Virus record (IMG/VR): IMGVR_UViG_3300028653_000170
Span: 1 to 40,707 of that record
Source: a virus
Strand: one strand, 5' to 3'
Length of the DNA stretch: 40,707 nucleotides
The position numbers were made by a program, and so were the translations under genes. Below, piece by piece: positions 14,531 to 20,577 of this stretch. Each line of letters opens with the position of its first letter. The first letter of the stretch is position 1. A model generated the notes under the pieces. That model made no database searches. It was not told where the DNA came from and saw nothing but the letters and a program-made list of their open reading frames with translations.

Positions 14531-14920
14531 TTATTTAGTCGTATCCAAGTCTGACAGGTCAAGGTCGTCAATATTAACCTCATCTTTGACCTCTGTCATA
14601 GGTAGCTTTCTATGTTCTACCTTAAAATCATGATATGTCTTTCCTTTTCTTTTCTCACTGTCTTTCTGACCAAGATATGTGATTCTTACCTCTTCCCCAA
14701 TTTCAGTTTTTGATAATCTAATATCAAGTATTGTAGAACCCCAAACATCTGTTAAAACTCCATCAACACTTAATGTGTAGACTGTTGAATCGTTCTCACC
14801 GACATGTTCTTTCTTGCTCTTATAGATTCCCTGGATTGTTGCATCTTCACCTAGTTCCTTAAAGTCCCAAGTATTAAAGTCACTTGCATCTTGCCAAGGT
14901 AATTCATTTGTTTTTGTCAT
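14531..14920 (-). CDS. Hypothetical protein, predicted OB-like (129 aa)
   Basis: The 129-residue protein has a beta-rich middle (ATIQGIYKSKKEHVGENDSTVYTLSVDG, STILDIRL, EEVRITYLGQKDS) and an acidic C-terminal tail (VNIDDLDLSDLD). An OB-fold followed by an acidic tail is the architecture of many phage ssDNA-binding proteins, so this is a candidate SSB, but no family was recognised. The start at 14920 follows 1 base after the upstream stop; an in-frame GTG 12 bases earlier is possible. Confidence 0.6.
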   Translation of the reverse strand: MTKTNELPWQDASDFNTWDFKELGEDATIQGIYKSKKEHVGENDSTVYTLSVDGVLTDVWGSTILDIRLSKTEIGEEVRITYLGQKDSEKRKGKTYHDFKVEHRKLPMTEVKDEVNIDDLDLSDLDTTK

Positions 14921-14921
14921 T

Positions 14922-15278
14922 TTATTCTTCACCGCCCTTTCCGTAAGTTAAACAATTAGCTATAGTAACCTGAATCTTTACAACGTCACGCGCCAGGTAG
15001 AGTTCATTCTTGGCCTTCTCCTGGTCATACACGGCCTGCTGATAGTCCCTGAATATATCTTTGAATCTATCATCGTTATTAAGCATTTCCCCAATAGCAG
15101 CATCTCTCATGGCCTGATTTGGTAAACTCTTAACTCTATCCATTTCCATTAACTTGCCTTTTAACAGATTGTATTTATTTTCAATCATATAGAAGGCAGC
15201 GTTAGCATTGTTTAAGTCCTCTGTCCTTTCTTCGATATTCTTCTGAGCATCCATTAAGTTAGTTATTACTTTATTCAT
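14922..15278 (-). CDS. Hypothetical coiled-coil protein (118 aa)
   Basis: The protein is almost wholly helical and charged, with heptad-like spacing over residues 1-60 (NLMDAQKNIEERTEDLNNANAAFYMIENKYNLL) and 70-105. The ATG at 15278 shares one base with the upstream TAA and has a GGGGGA purine run before it; an earlier in-frame ATG is less likely. It could be a recombination or replication accessory protein given the neighbours, but that is only context. Confidence 0.6.
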   Translation of the reverse strand: MNKVITNLMDAQKNIEERTEDLNNANAAFYMIENKYNLLKGKLMEMDRVKSLPNQAMRDAAIGEMLNNDDRFKDIFRDYQQAVYDQEKAKNELYLARDVVKIQVTIANCLTYGKGGEE

Positions 15279-15889
15279 TATAGTTCCCCCATAAAGCAAG
15301 GAGTCGTTGTAGCAACCCAAGCTTTATAATTTCCCTTACCATTACCCTCTATTCCGTCTCCTCTATCCCAAATCCAAAGACCCACTTCAGCATTCTTTTT
15401 AGGATCAAACATATCCTTCAAAGTATAGCCAAATTTGTTCATGACGGGCTTTTCCCATATTGGCCAATTTATCTGCATCAAGCCAATATCCCGGGTATCC
15501 CAGTTAACAGCATTCTCATTAAATCCTGATTCACACTTAACAACAGCGTGTACAACTCGGTACTCGTCCGCACCGAATGTATCTAGTAATATTTGCTCAT
15601 TAGGAGTCAAGTTACTTACTGGTGTGTTTTCAACCATTATCTCTTTGACAATAGGGCTTAATACCTTTTCAGGTTCTCTATCTGTTACAACAGACATCGT
15701 GTTTACTTTAACTTCGATAGGAAATCTTATAATATGTTTTGCTGACCAATCGTTAGCAACAACAGCTAGCTCTGTGACGGTGAATACAAAAGCAGACAGT
15801 ACCACGAGTACTCCAAGAGCTTTTAATAGAAACTTACTACGAGATTCATATCTTCCGTGATTATCTCTTAAAGGTATAAATTTATTCAT
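15278..15889 (-). CDS. Membrane-anchored lysozyme/transglycosylase-like protein
   Basis: The 203-residue protein has a basic start, one membrane segment (about residues 21-46, FLLKALGVLVVLSAFVFTV), a linker, then a lysozyme-like domain from about residue 105. The catalytic Glu is likely E120 in VVKCESGFNENAVN; the following DIGLMQINWPIW matches the GLMQI motif of lytic transglycosylases, and NAEVGLWIWDRG... YKAWVATTTPC matches the family end. It should cut peptidoglycan from outside the membrane. It is set among early genes, far from the lysis module, so it may act in wall remodelling or entry. The start is backed by GGGGTGAA. Confidence 0.82.
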   Translation of the reverse strand: MNKFIPLRDNHGRYESRSKFLLKALGVLVVLSAFVFTVTELAVVANDWSAKHIIRFPIEVKVNTMSVVTDREPEKVLSPIVKEIMVENTPVSNLTPNEQILLDTFGADEYRVVHAVVKCESGFNENAVNWDTRDIGLMQINWPIWEKPVMNKFGYTLKDMFDPKKNAEVGLWIWDRGDGIEGNGKGNYKAWVATTTPCFMGEL

Positions 15890-16181
15890 TTATTTCACCC
15901 CGCTCTCCATAGTCTTCTGATGTTCTGTCACAATCACTCATTGCATGATCACAAGATAAGCAGTATCCGTTATCTAGGAAAAACTCTAACTCACCGAAGT
16001 CGGTGACTTTATGTCCGCACTTACATACATGTTCGTGAGTGAGAATGTCCTTGTATAGTCTCTTCTCGGCCTTAACTTGTATTCCTGCAAATTCCCAAGC
16101 TAGATCCGGAAGACCTAAAGTTAATAAACTGTAATAAAATTCTGAACCAAACTTAGTTAGTTCGTATGTTCGTTCTTTCAT
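15882..16181 (-). CDS. Small zinc-ribbon protein (99 aa)
   Basis: The 99-residue protein has HEHVCKCGHKV and CLSCDH, giving a likely zinc site (Cys-x-Cys...Cys-x2-Cys). The N-terminal half is helical (YELTKFGSEFYYSLLTLGLPDLAWEF). It is the first gene after the promoter at 16217-16245, with GAAAGG upstream. No known family was recognised. Confidence 0.62.
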   Translation of the reverse strand: MKERTYELTKFGSEFYYSLLTLGLPDLAWEFAGIQVKAEKRLYKDILTHEHVCKCGHKVTDFGELEFFLDNGYCLSCDHAMSDCDRTSEDYGERGEINE

Positions 16182-16216
16182 AGTTTTGTGCCTTTCACTA
16201 AATATCTACTATCAAT

Positions 16217-16245
16217 AGAGTACACCATTAAGTAATGTGTGTCAA
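16217..16245 (-). promoter_or_regulatory. Sigma70-type promoter with a conventional leader
   Basis: Minus strand: -35 TTGACA (16245-16240), 17-nt spacer ending AATGGTG, -10 TACTCT (16222-16217; matches at the key T1, A2 and T6). The spacer end and the CTATTGACAC context match other promoters in this genome. The transcript would have a leader of about 30 nt to the ATG at 16181. Confidence 0.65.
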
Positions 16246-16264
16246 TAGATTATATGTTGTCAAA

Positions 16265-16456
16265 TCAACCTAATATTTTCTGCCTATATTTATCAGCTGT
16301 TTCTTTACTTAAGATAACTTTGCCGTTTTTAACCTTAGAAAGCAAAGACAAAGCAATACCAGTACGACGATGGAGAGCATTTAAACTCTCTCCTGTTTGC
16401 CATACGCTATTGTCTTCAAATATTTCAGTCGATTTCGTAACGATTTTCCACTTCAT
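16265..16456 (-). CDS. Small HTH (Cro/CI-like) regulator
   Basis: This 63-residue protein contains a helix-turn-helix pattern (ESLNALHRRTGIALSLLSKVKNGKVILSKETADKYRQ), like single-domain Cro-type phage regulators. The gene starts within an ATGA overlap with the upstream gene. It could repress the promoters at 16217-16245 or at the control region. Its small size fits a minimal DNA-binding domain without a dimerisation domain. Confidence 0.7.
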   Translation of the reverse strand: MKWKIVTKSTEIFEDNSVWQTGESLNALHRRTGIALSLLSKVKNGKVILSKETADKYRQKILG

Positions 16457-16755
16457 TTATCTTTTTTATTCCTTATAAGAAAGTTCAATATATCGGCTAT
16501 ACCTTCGCTCTCTATATCTATACGCAAGCCCTGAGAAAAGAAACTTTCATCTGGGGTTATATTATCCAGTAATTTATCTATACCTAACTGCATATGATCC
16601 AAAGAACAGAAAGATAAATCGCCACTTTCGTCAGTACAATCATCAAAGGGACAGTGATAGTTCCAAGAAAATCTAATATTAATATCCTTCGACTCGCAAA
16701 TATCACACACTTCGACCTCTATATTCTTCATAACTCTCTCAGTGACTCTTCTCAT
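16453..16755 (-). CDS. Hypothetical Cys-rich protein (100 aa)
   Basis: Near the start this 100-residue protein has CDICESKDINIRF and then HCPFDDC, a likely zinc-binding segment; the rest is acidic and helical. It overlaps both neighbours by 4 bases. No family was recognised. Confidence 0.6.
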   Translation of the reverse strand: MRRVTERVMKNIEVEVCDICESKDINIRFSWNYHCPFDDCTDESGDLSFCSLDHMQLGIDKLLDNITPDESFFSQGLRIDIESEGIADILNFLIRNKKDK

Positions 16756-17231
16756 TTTAATTCCTCGGACTCATATAATATTTTATCCAAAGGCAAAAAT
16801 AGGTTAATACCCTTTTTATTCTGTGTTAAATTGTTAATCATCCAAGGCAGATAATCTGATATAATTCTCAAAAGTTTATCGTTATCGGGAAGTGCCGGCA
16901 AAACTTCTTCAGGTTTACCAACTACATCCTTAACAATCTTTGCCCAGGTGACGTTTTTTCCGTAATGACTTAAAAGTACATCTAAATCAGGCTCTTTACG
17001 AGCAACTGCTACCATGTTGTAGATAGATGATTTTCCTTTACCTAAAGACTTTCCAATCATTGGAATAAGTTTCTGTCCATACGTTGCTTCACGATCTGAT
17101 ACCCTAAAATCCTGCAATATACGTTCCCCTATTTGATAAGAGCCTTTAATAAGTTCTTCTGTTGAATTAAAAATAGTCTCTGTGGCTATTGCATTACAAT
17201 CTTCTATGCAGCTATCTATCCAGTCGTTCAT
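16752..17231 (-). CDS. Predicted DNA-binding protein (159 aa), leaderless
   Basis: The 159-residue protein holds a helical block (SYQIGERILQDF, TYGQKLIPMIGKSLGKGKSSIYNMVAVAR) that recalls the N-terminal DNA-associated domain of DUF1016-type proteins; the nuclease domain of that family is absent. Its ATG is exactly 6 nt downstream of the -10 box at 17238-17243, with no Shine-Dalgarno, so a leaderless mRNA is expected. It heads an operon with the Cys-rich and HTH genes. Confidence 0.65.
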   Translation of the reverse strand: MNDWIDSCIEDCNAIATETIFNSTEELIKGSYQIGERILQDFRVSDREATYGQKLIPMIGKSLGKGKSSIYNMVAVARKEPDLDVLLSHYGKNVTWAKIVKDVVGKPEEVLPALPDNDKLLRIISDYLPWMINNLTQNKKGINLFLPLDKILYESEELK

Positions 17232-17237
17232 ATTAGT

Positions 17238-17266
17238 ATATTACACTATAGACTAATGTATGTAAA
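17238..17266 (-). promoter_or_regulatory. Sigma70-type promoter, leaderless architecture
   Basis: Minus strand: -35 TTTACA (17266-17261), 17-nt spacer, -10 TAATAT (17243-17238), identical in -10, spacing and GTG-TAATAT context to the promoter at 9848-9876. The -10 ends 6 nt before the ATG at 17231. Confidence 0.78.
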
Positions 17267-17268
17267 TA

Positions 17269-17556
17269 CTAAATCTTTATCTGATTAAACAGCTCGTATT
17301 TGCTCAAAACTGGGGCAAAAGGCATATAAAAAGTGCCGTTTTTTCTTTCTTGTCTTATTTCCTCGGCCTTCTTTTTACATCTATCCTGAATATCCGATAT
17401 ACCGTGGTACTTACGACCTTTATATTCAACTTTTAGAGCAAAGGTATTATGTTCTTCACAACAAAATACAGAATCTTCTCTTGAGTCCGCAGTACACCCT
17501 TCAAAATAACATTCTATTACTTTACCAGTTAAATCTTTCATAGTTAAAACTTTCAA
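17269..17556 (-). CDS. Small zinc-binding protein (95 aa)
   Basis: The 95-residue protein has Cys/His residues in CYFEGCTADSREDSVFCCEEH, probably a zinc site, followed by basic helices (RCKKKAEEIRQERKNG). Start at an ATG with TTTGAAAG upstream, a sequence also seen before the starts at 13143 and 14356. Its stop lies just before the promoter of the next gene. Function unknown. Confidence 0.6.
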   Translation of the reverse strand: MKVLTMKDLTGKVIECYFEGCTADSREDSVFCCEEHNTFALKVEYKGRKYHGISDIQDRCKKKAEEIRQERKNGTFYMPFAPVLSKYELFNQIKI

Positions 17557-17572
17557 ATTTTATACTGTACGA

Positions 17573-18145
17573 TCAAGAATCTAAATCTTGTTTCTCCGAA
17601 AACGCTTCAAAGTCTCTGACTAGTTTATCCGTCTTTTCATCTTCTTCATATTTCTTGTATCTCGAAGCTACCCCCTCTGATTTCTTATTTATAAGTTCTG
17701 TATTCTGATTTCTGTATTCTGTATTCTGTATTCTATCTAGTCTACCCATCAGTGTGACGGCAGTGTATAGACTAGTGTATAGACTAGTGTCCCACTGCTC
17801 CATAGCATTCCAGAAACACTGCGGTATTAAAGCAATTTCCCTGTTGTACGCTTTAATTTGATCTCCTCCGCCATATTGTTGATACTTTCTATGGTTTATA
17901 AGACATACCCAAGAACCTTGAGAGAATATTTTCTTATCCTGTTGTAATTTTTTGGCAATTTCTCTTATTTCTACTACGGGAAGTCCTGTTCGATAATTTA
18001 TCTCGGCCGGGCTACACTCATAAACTCCACACATATTGGCCTTTTCATTGGTCATCAGGAAAAGAAATATTAACTTTTGTTCGGGTGTCAAACTTTCAAT
18101 GTAAGTATCGCTCCAAAAGCGTGTATTAACGATTCTAGTTTTCAT
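17573..18145 (-). CDS. Replication initiator-like protein (winged-helix N-terminus)
   Basis: The 190-residue protein starts with a winged-helix-like domain typical of phage replisome organisers: RFWSDTYIESLTPEQKLIFLFLMTNEKAN, GVYECSPAEINYRTGLPVVEI and a turn SQGSWVCLINHRKY. The middle holds low-complexity repeats (SLYTSLYT; RIQNTEYRNQNTE), and the C-terminus is charged. It lacks a DnaC-like ATPase. DNA for the middle part carries iteron-like repeats, as in lambda O, where the origin lies inside the gene. It should melt or mark the origin and recruit the host helicase. Overlap of 11 bases with the upstream gene. Confidence 0.72.
   Translation of the reverse strand: MKTRIVNTRFWSDTYIESLTPEQKLIFLFLMTNEKANMCGVYECSPAEINYRTGLPVVEIREIAKKLQQDKKIFSQGSWVCLINHRKYQQYGGGDQIKAYNREIALIPQCFWNAMEQWDTSLYTSLYTAVTLMGRLDRIQNTEYRNQNTELINKKSEGVASRYKKYEEDEKTDKLVRDFEAFSEKQDLDS
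17696..17735 (-). repeat. 7-base iteron-like repeats, candidate origin
   Basis: The plus-strand unit TATTCTG occurs at 17701, 17715 and 17722, with a TATTCT partial copy at 17729. The period of 7 is not a multiple of three, so it is not simply a codon repeat. It lies inside the initiator gene, next to the 12-base repeats at 17762-17790. Confidence 0.6.
17762..17790 (-). repeat. 12-base tandem repeat, candidate origin part
   Basis: AGTGTATAGACT occurs twice head to tail (17762-17773, 17774-17785) plus a third partial AGTGT. It encodes a repeated S/T-L-Y-T peptide. With the 7-base repeats 30 bases away it may form initiator-binding sites. Confidence 0.55.
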
Positions 18146-18446
18146 GGATTAATTCCTCCGCTTCTCTTAATATGCTATTGTTAGGGTCGAAGCTAGTTCT
18201 TCTTATTAAATCCCCAACATATCTTAATACGGTGACTTTGTCGTCTCGCACACCTCTCAAACACATAACCTCCCACTGAAGTTTTTTCTGATTTATTGGA
18301 GATCCTCTTTTTAAGGCCTCTAATTTACCAGATACAATTTTCTTTTTTCTTTCGACATAACTGTCGTAGAAACTTTGAGCCGAAGCTCTGTCGCAGTTTT
18401 TGGAGACGTTGAACGCATCCAAAGACGCTTTTAGGTAGTTATTCAT
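18135..18446 (-). CDS. Hypothetical protein (103 aa)
   Basis: The protein is helical and basic (KNCDRASAQSFYDSYVERKKKIVSGKLEALKRG); no family was recognised. The ATG at 18446 was chosen over an in-frame upstream ATG at 18500 because it has AAAGGAT 7 nt upstream and an early stop of the 34-residue frame just before it. It is the first larger gene of the early operon, upstream of the initiator gene, with which it overlaps by 11 bases. Confidence 0.62.
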   Translation of the reverse strand: MNNYLKASLDAFNVSKNCDRASAQSFYDSYVERKKKIVSGKLEALKRGSPINQKKLQWEVMCLRGVRDDKVTVLRYVGDLIRRTSFDPNNSILREAEELIHEN

Positions 18447-18450
18447 GCTT

Positions 18451-18555
18451 CTATCCTTTAAACCCAATAGTCCCCCCTGCACAGAGTAGTAATGACACAA
18501 CGAGTGCGAGGGAGGCTATCAGGTTCAAGTTTTTAAATGTATACCGTTGTGTCAT
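18451..18555 (-). CDS. Predicted small membrane peptide (34 aa)
   Basis: A 34-codon frame gives a basic start (MTQRYTFKN) then a hydrophobic segment (LNLIASLALVVSLLLCAGGTIGF), a plausible single-pass membrane peptide. The stop lies 5 bases before the next ATG. No Shine-Dalgarno is present, but the weak promoter at 18564-18592 predicts a start only about 2 bases before the ATG, matching the leaderless design seen elsewhere. Its codons include both arms of the 12-base inverted repeat. It could be real or only chance. Confidence 0.45.
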   Translation of the reverse strand: MTQRYTFKNLNLIASLALVVSLLLCAGGTIGFKG

Positions 18556-18556
18556 T
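18491..18556. repeat. 12-bp perfect inverted repeat in the control region
   Basis: AATGACACAACG (18491-18502) pairs perfectly with CGTTGTGTCATT (18545-18556), separated by 42 bases. It spans the coding frame of the 34-residue peptide. It could be paired operator sites (looping) or an mRNA hairpin that hides the peptide's start. Confidence 0.6.
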
Positions 18557-18563
18557 GAATATA

Positions 18564-18592
18564 AAGCTAAACCTTCTTTTATGCTCTGTCAA
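18564..18592 (-). promoter_or_regulatory. Weak leftward promoter candidate (early operon)
   Basis: Minus strand: perfect -35 TTGACA (18592-18587), 17-nt spacer, -10 TAGCTT (18569-18564; matches at T1, A2 and T6). It is the best leftward promoter in the divergent region and would drive the early genes. Confidence 0.5.
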
Positions 18593-18597
18593 GCATG

Positions 18598-18623
18598 TTA
18601 CAATTACTGGAAAATCATTGTAA
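18598..18623. promoter_or_regulatory. Operator-like inverted repeat
   Basis: TTACAAT (18598-18604) and ATTGTAA (18617-18623) form a perfect 7-bp inverted repeat with a 12-base spacer. It overlaps the -35 region of the rightward promoter, so a repressor bound here would block the plus-strand gene. Confidence 0.5.
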
Positions 18624-18635
18624 TAGCGCTATAAT
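18608..18635 (+). promoter_or_regulatory. Rightward promoter, leaderless architecture
   Basis: -10 TATAAT (18630-18635) is perfect and lies 6 nt before the ATG at 18642. The -35 candidate is TGGAAA (18608-18613; four of six), with a 16-nt spacer. No Shine-Dalgarno lies before the ATG. Confidence 0.65.
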
Positions 18636-18641
18636 ATAGCC

Positions 18642-18842
18642 ATGAATATCAATAAGATACTAAAGAATATGGCCACTGAACGCTATGATTATTTTAGGTG
18701 TGAAGCATGTAAAAAGAAACATCGAAAACTAAAAGGAAGACATAATACTGTGTGTCAATGGTGTGCGATGATGGAACCTGCAAAGTATAAAGAGAAATAT
18801 TTTACAAAATACACAGAAGAAAATACCCCACTAGTTAGGTAG
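18642..18842 (+). CDS. Small zinc-ribbon protein, the only plus-strand gene
   Basis: The 66-residue basic protein has CEACKKKHRKL and CQWCAMM, two Cys pairs of a treble-clef or ribbon finger. It faces away from the early genes and meets the lysis operon head-on at a shared terminator, with both stop codons inside the hairpin loop. Its promoter predicts a leaderless mRNA; an alternative start is the ATG at 18669. A divergent zinc protein beside an operator-like repeat suggests a regulator, perhaps of the early promoter. Function is unproven. Confidence 0.7.
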   Translation: MNINKILKNMATERYDYFRCEACKKKHRKLKGRHNTVCQWCAMMEPAKYKEKYFTKYTEENTPLVR

Positions 18843-18852
18843 GGTATTTTTT
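18820..18852. terminator. Bidirectional Rho-independent terminator
   Basis: AAAATACCC (18820-18828) pairs with GGGTATTTT (18842-18850), a 9-bp stem with a 13-base loop, and a T-run follows on the plus strand (to 18852); on the minus strand a TTTTCTT run follows. It ends the plus-strand gene and the leftward lysis operon. Both stop codons lie in or next to the loop. Confidence 0.85.
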
Positions 18853-19022
18853 GTACACATCTCTCGGCTAATTTCCCGAATAAATGTGTGACCGGAACAT
18901 TTCATGTAGTGAATAAAGTCTTTAATGGCTTTTTCTACATTACTGTTCGGATCAATTAGCTCTTGAACAGATTGTCCTTCTCCATCGTGTTCAAAGTAGC
19001 CTATCCATCTGATCTTAGCCAA
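18831..19022 (-). CDS. Hypothetical protein (63 aa)
   Basis: The 63-residue protein has no recognised domain; it opens MAKIRWIGYFEHDGEGQSV. It is the last gene of the late operon and overlaps the convergent zinc-ribbon gene by 12 bases. Confidence 0.6.
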   Translation of the reverse strand: MAKIRWIGYFEHDGEGQSVQELIDPNSNVEKAIKDFIHYMKCSGHTFIREISREMCTKNTLPN

Positions 19023-19200
19023 TTCGGCCTCCTATAATATCCACTTTGTTTATTTTAAAGCCAAATCGTTTCAACTCATCCGATTTTAATTCGATGGCGA
19101 TGCCAAGTTCTGTTTGACATTCAACGTCAAAATTACTTGTGACCTTTCCGCCTTCGTCGATCGATGGATCGTACACGTGAAATATCACTGTCTTAGTCAT
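19015..19200 (-). CDS. Hypothetical protein (61 aa)
   Basis: The 61-residue protein opens MTKTVIFHVYDPSIDEGG and is predicted beta/alpha. The ATG at 19200 has an AAGGAG Shine-Dalgarno, so the longer frame starting at 19239 is rejected. No family was recognised. Confidence 0.6.
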   Translation of the reverse strand: MTKTVIFHVYDPSIDEGGKVTSNFDVECQTELGIAIELKSDELKRFGFKINKVDIIGGRIG

Positions 19201-19262
19201 GTCTGGTCTCCTTTCTAAGCCCCAAAACGAACCCTTCACTGCATTTTTATTCCAAAGTTGAG

Positions 19263-19469
19263 TTATTTACCAGCTAGATACTTTTTAAGCAAGTCAGTAG
19301 CTACATTAATTACGAATAAGGCGACAACTGCGTACTGTGAATCAGTAGGAACTATTTTAGCCGCACTAGCTAATAAAACTAATAGCGCTGGTCCTGCAAA
19401 TATTAAAGTGTTAGTTAACCATCTTTGTATATCAGCTTTATTCAATGTAAATTTTTTAGAATCTTTCAC
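19263..19469 (-). CDS. Holin-like membrane protein
   Basis: The 68-residue protein has two hydrophobic segments (about residues 21-40, LIFAGPALLVLLASAAKIV; and 45-60, YAVVALFVINVATDLL), with charged ends, the usual shape of a small class II-like holin. It sits directly downstream of the endolysin gene (overlap of 4 bases). Expected role: form membrane holes that time lysis. Confidence 0.75.
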   Translation of the reverse strand: MKDSKKFTLNKADIQRWLTNTLIFAGPALLVLLASAAKIVPTDSQYAVVALFVINVATDLLKKYLAGK

Positions 19470-20146
19470 GATTTAACACCACCCCTCAAATCATTCCAAA
19501 TAGATAAAAGTCTATCAGTAATAGTATAGTTTGATAATGGCGTTTTATTTGTATTGATAGAATTTTCCATAACGGCTATTTTTGCATTTAAATCCATTAT
19601 CTGATTAGAAAGTATGACATTCTGTGACGCATTGTCTTGTGCTTGTTGTTTCCACGCATCTCGGCTGCTACGCATGTCATTTAATTGCTGTTGCAATATA
19701 TTATCGTCGCTGGCAGGTGCGGGGGTCTGAGTGCTAACTTGATCCAAAACATAGGGATGTAACCAACCGATAACACCACCCCAAGATGTAAAAGTATGTA
19801 TTCTAGGAGGATTACCTGTTGGATTGTTCTGTTCAAAAACTGTACACGTGTTTGCAACTTTATCTACTGAATCAATTATTGCTAAATGACCAAAGCCACC
19901 GCCCCAGTTCTTATCCCATGTAATAACATCTCCCGTAACGGGAAATACACCTTTTTTGTATACTGTCTTTTTAAAATCTGTAGCTGGTGCGTTGTTGAAA
20001 ATATCTTTAGCGTTACCCCAGACATGTCCTAAACCTAAGTTATCAAGCCAAACCGCAAACAAGCCCACACATTGGCCCATATTATCATCTGTATTACCGC
20101 AAGTTTTGCCCAACCATTTAGCCTTAAAGTCCGCATAATTAAGCAT
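19466..20146 (-). CDS. CHAP-domain endolysin
   Basis: The 226-residue protein starts with a CHAP amidase/peptidase domain (residues about 15-130): Cys26 in MGQCVGLFAVW, His87 in GFGHLAIIDS and an acidic/Asn position in FEQNN (about 105-107) form the catalytic set. A linker rich in Pro/Ala/Gln leads to a helical coiled-coil tail (QQQLNDMRSSRDAWKQQAQDNAS), perhaps a wall-binding or multimerisation region. It should cleave peptide bonds of peptidoglycan from inside the cell. Confidence 0.92.
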   Translation of the reverse strand: MLNYADFKAKWLGKTCGNTDDNMGQCVGLFAVWLDNLGLGHVWGNAKDIFNNAPATDFKKTVYKKGVFPVTGDVITWDKNWGGGFGHLAIIDSVDKVANTCTVFEQNNPTGNPPRIHTFTSWGGVIGWLHPYVLDQVSTQTPAPASDDNILQQQLNDMRSSRDAWKQQAQDNASQNVILSNQIMDLNAKIAVMENSINTNKTPLSNYTITDRLLSIWNDLRGGVKS

Positions 20147-20158
20147 AAAAATATTCTC

Positions 20159-20566
20159 CTACTTTCCAATTAAATGATAAATCAGCAATGACGATAAAAG
20201 TCCAAGTAAGCCGATGCCAATGCTTAGTAAAACTGCTGTTCTAGTCTTTTCCACTTCTAAAGAATTTATGCGTATTTCGTGGTCGCTAATTTGTTTTGAT
20301 GTGCCATCCGATAAGCCTTTAATATCGTCTTTCAATCCGTCCATTTTAGTCTCTAGTTTTATAAGTAAATCGTGGTCGGCAGAACTTGCCATATTTGCAC
20401 TCCGGATAGCGTCAACCGCCGATGATGCAGCTGTTGCTAGTGTTTTTGTAGCCTCCATTGCCGCCTCAGCTACAACTTTCAATGCCTCTTGAGCTGCACG
20501 TTCAATTTTGGTTTGTTCAACTTCTTTCATAGTTATTTCAGTTTTTGGATAAACACCTTTTGGCAT
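20159..20566 (-). CDS. XhlA-like coiled-coil membrane protein (lysis accessory)
   Basis: This 135-residue protein has a helical Ala-rich middle (KIERAAQEALKVVAEAAMEATKTLA), a coiled coil (LETKMDGLKDDIKGLSDGTSKQISDHEIRINSLEVEKTR) and one C-terminal membrane helix (VLLSIGIGLLGLLSSLLIYHLI). The order coiled coil then tail anchor matches haemolysin XhlA-type lysis proteins of Gram-positive phages. Position just before the endolysin supports that. Confidence 0.75.
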   Translation of the reverse strand: MPKGVYPKTEITMKEVEQTKIERAAQEALKVVAEAAMEATKTLATAASSAVDAIRSANMASSADHDLLIKLETKMDGLKDDIKGLSDGTSKQISDHEIRINSLEVEKTRTAVLLSIGIGLLGLLSSLLIYHLIGK

Positions 20567-20577
20567 AATAAAATCTC

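Noticed and set aside
15435-15860. Plus-strand frame of about 140 codons opposite the lysozyme-like gene
   Set aside because: No ribosome site; the minus-strand frame has catalytic and membrane motifs.
16265-16456. Lysogeny module
   Set aside because: There is a small HTH protein but no integrase, excisionase or attachment site was seen.
16239-16478. Plus-strand frame opposite the HTH gene
   Set aside because: No start signal; the minus-strand gene has the HTH motif and coupling to its neighbour.
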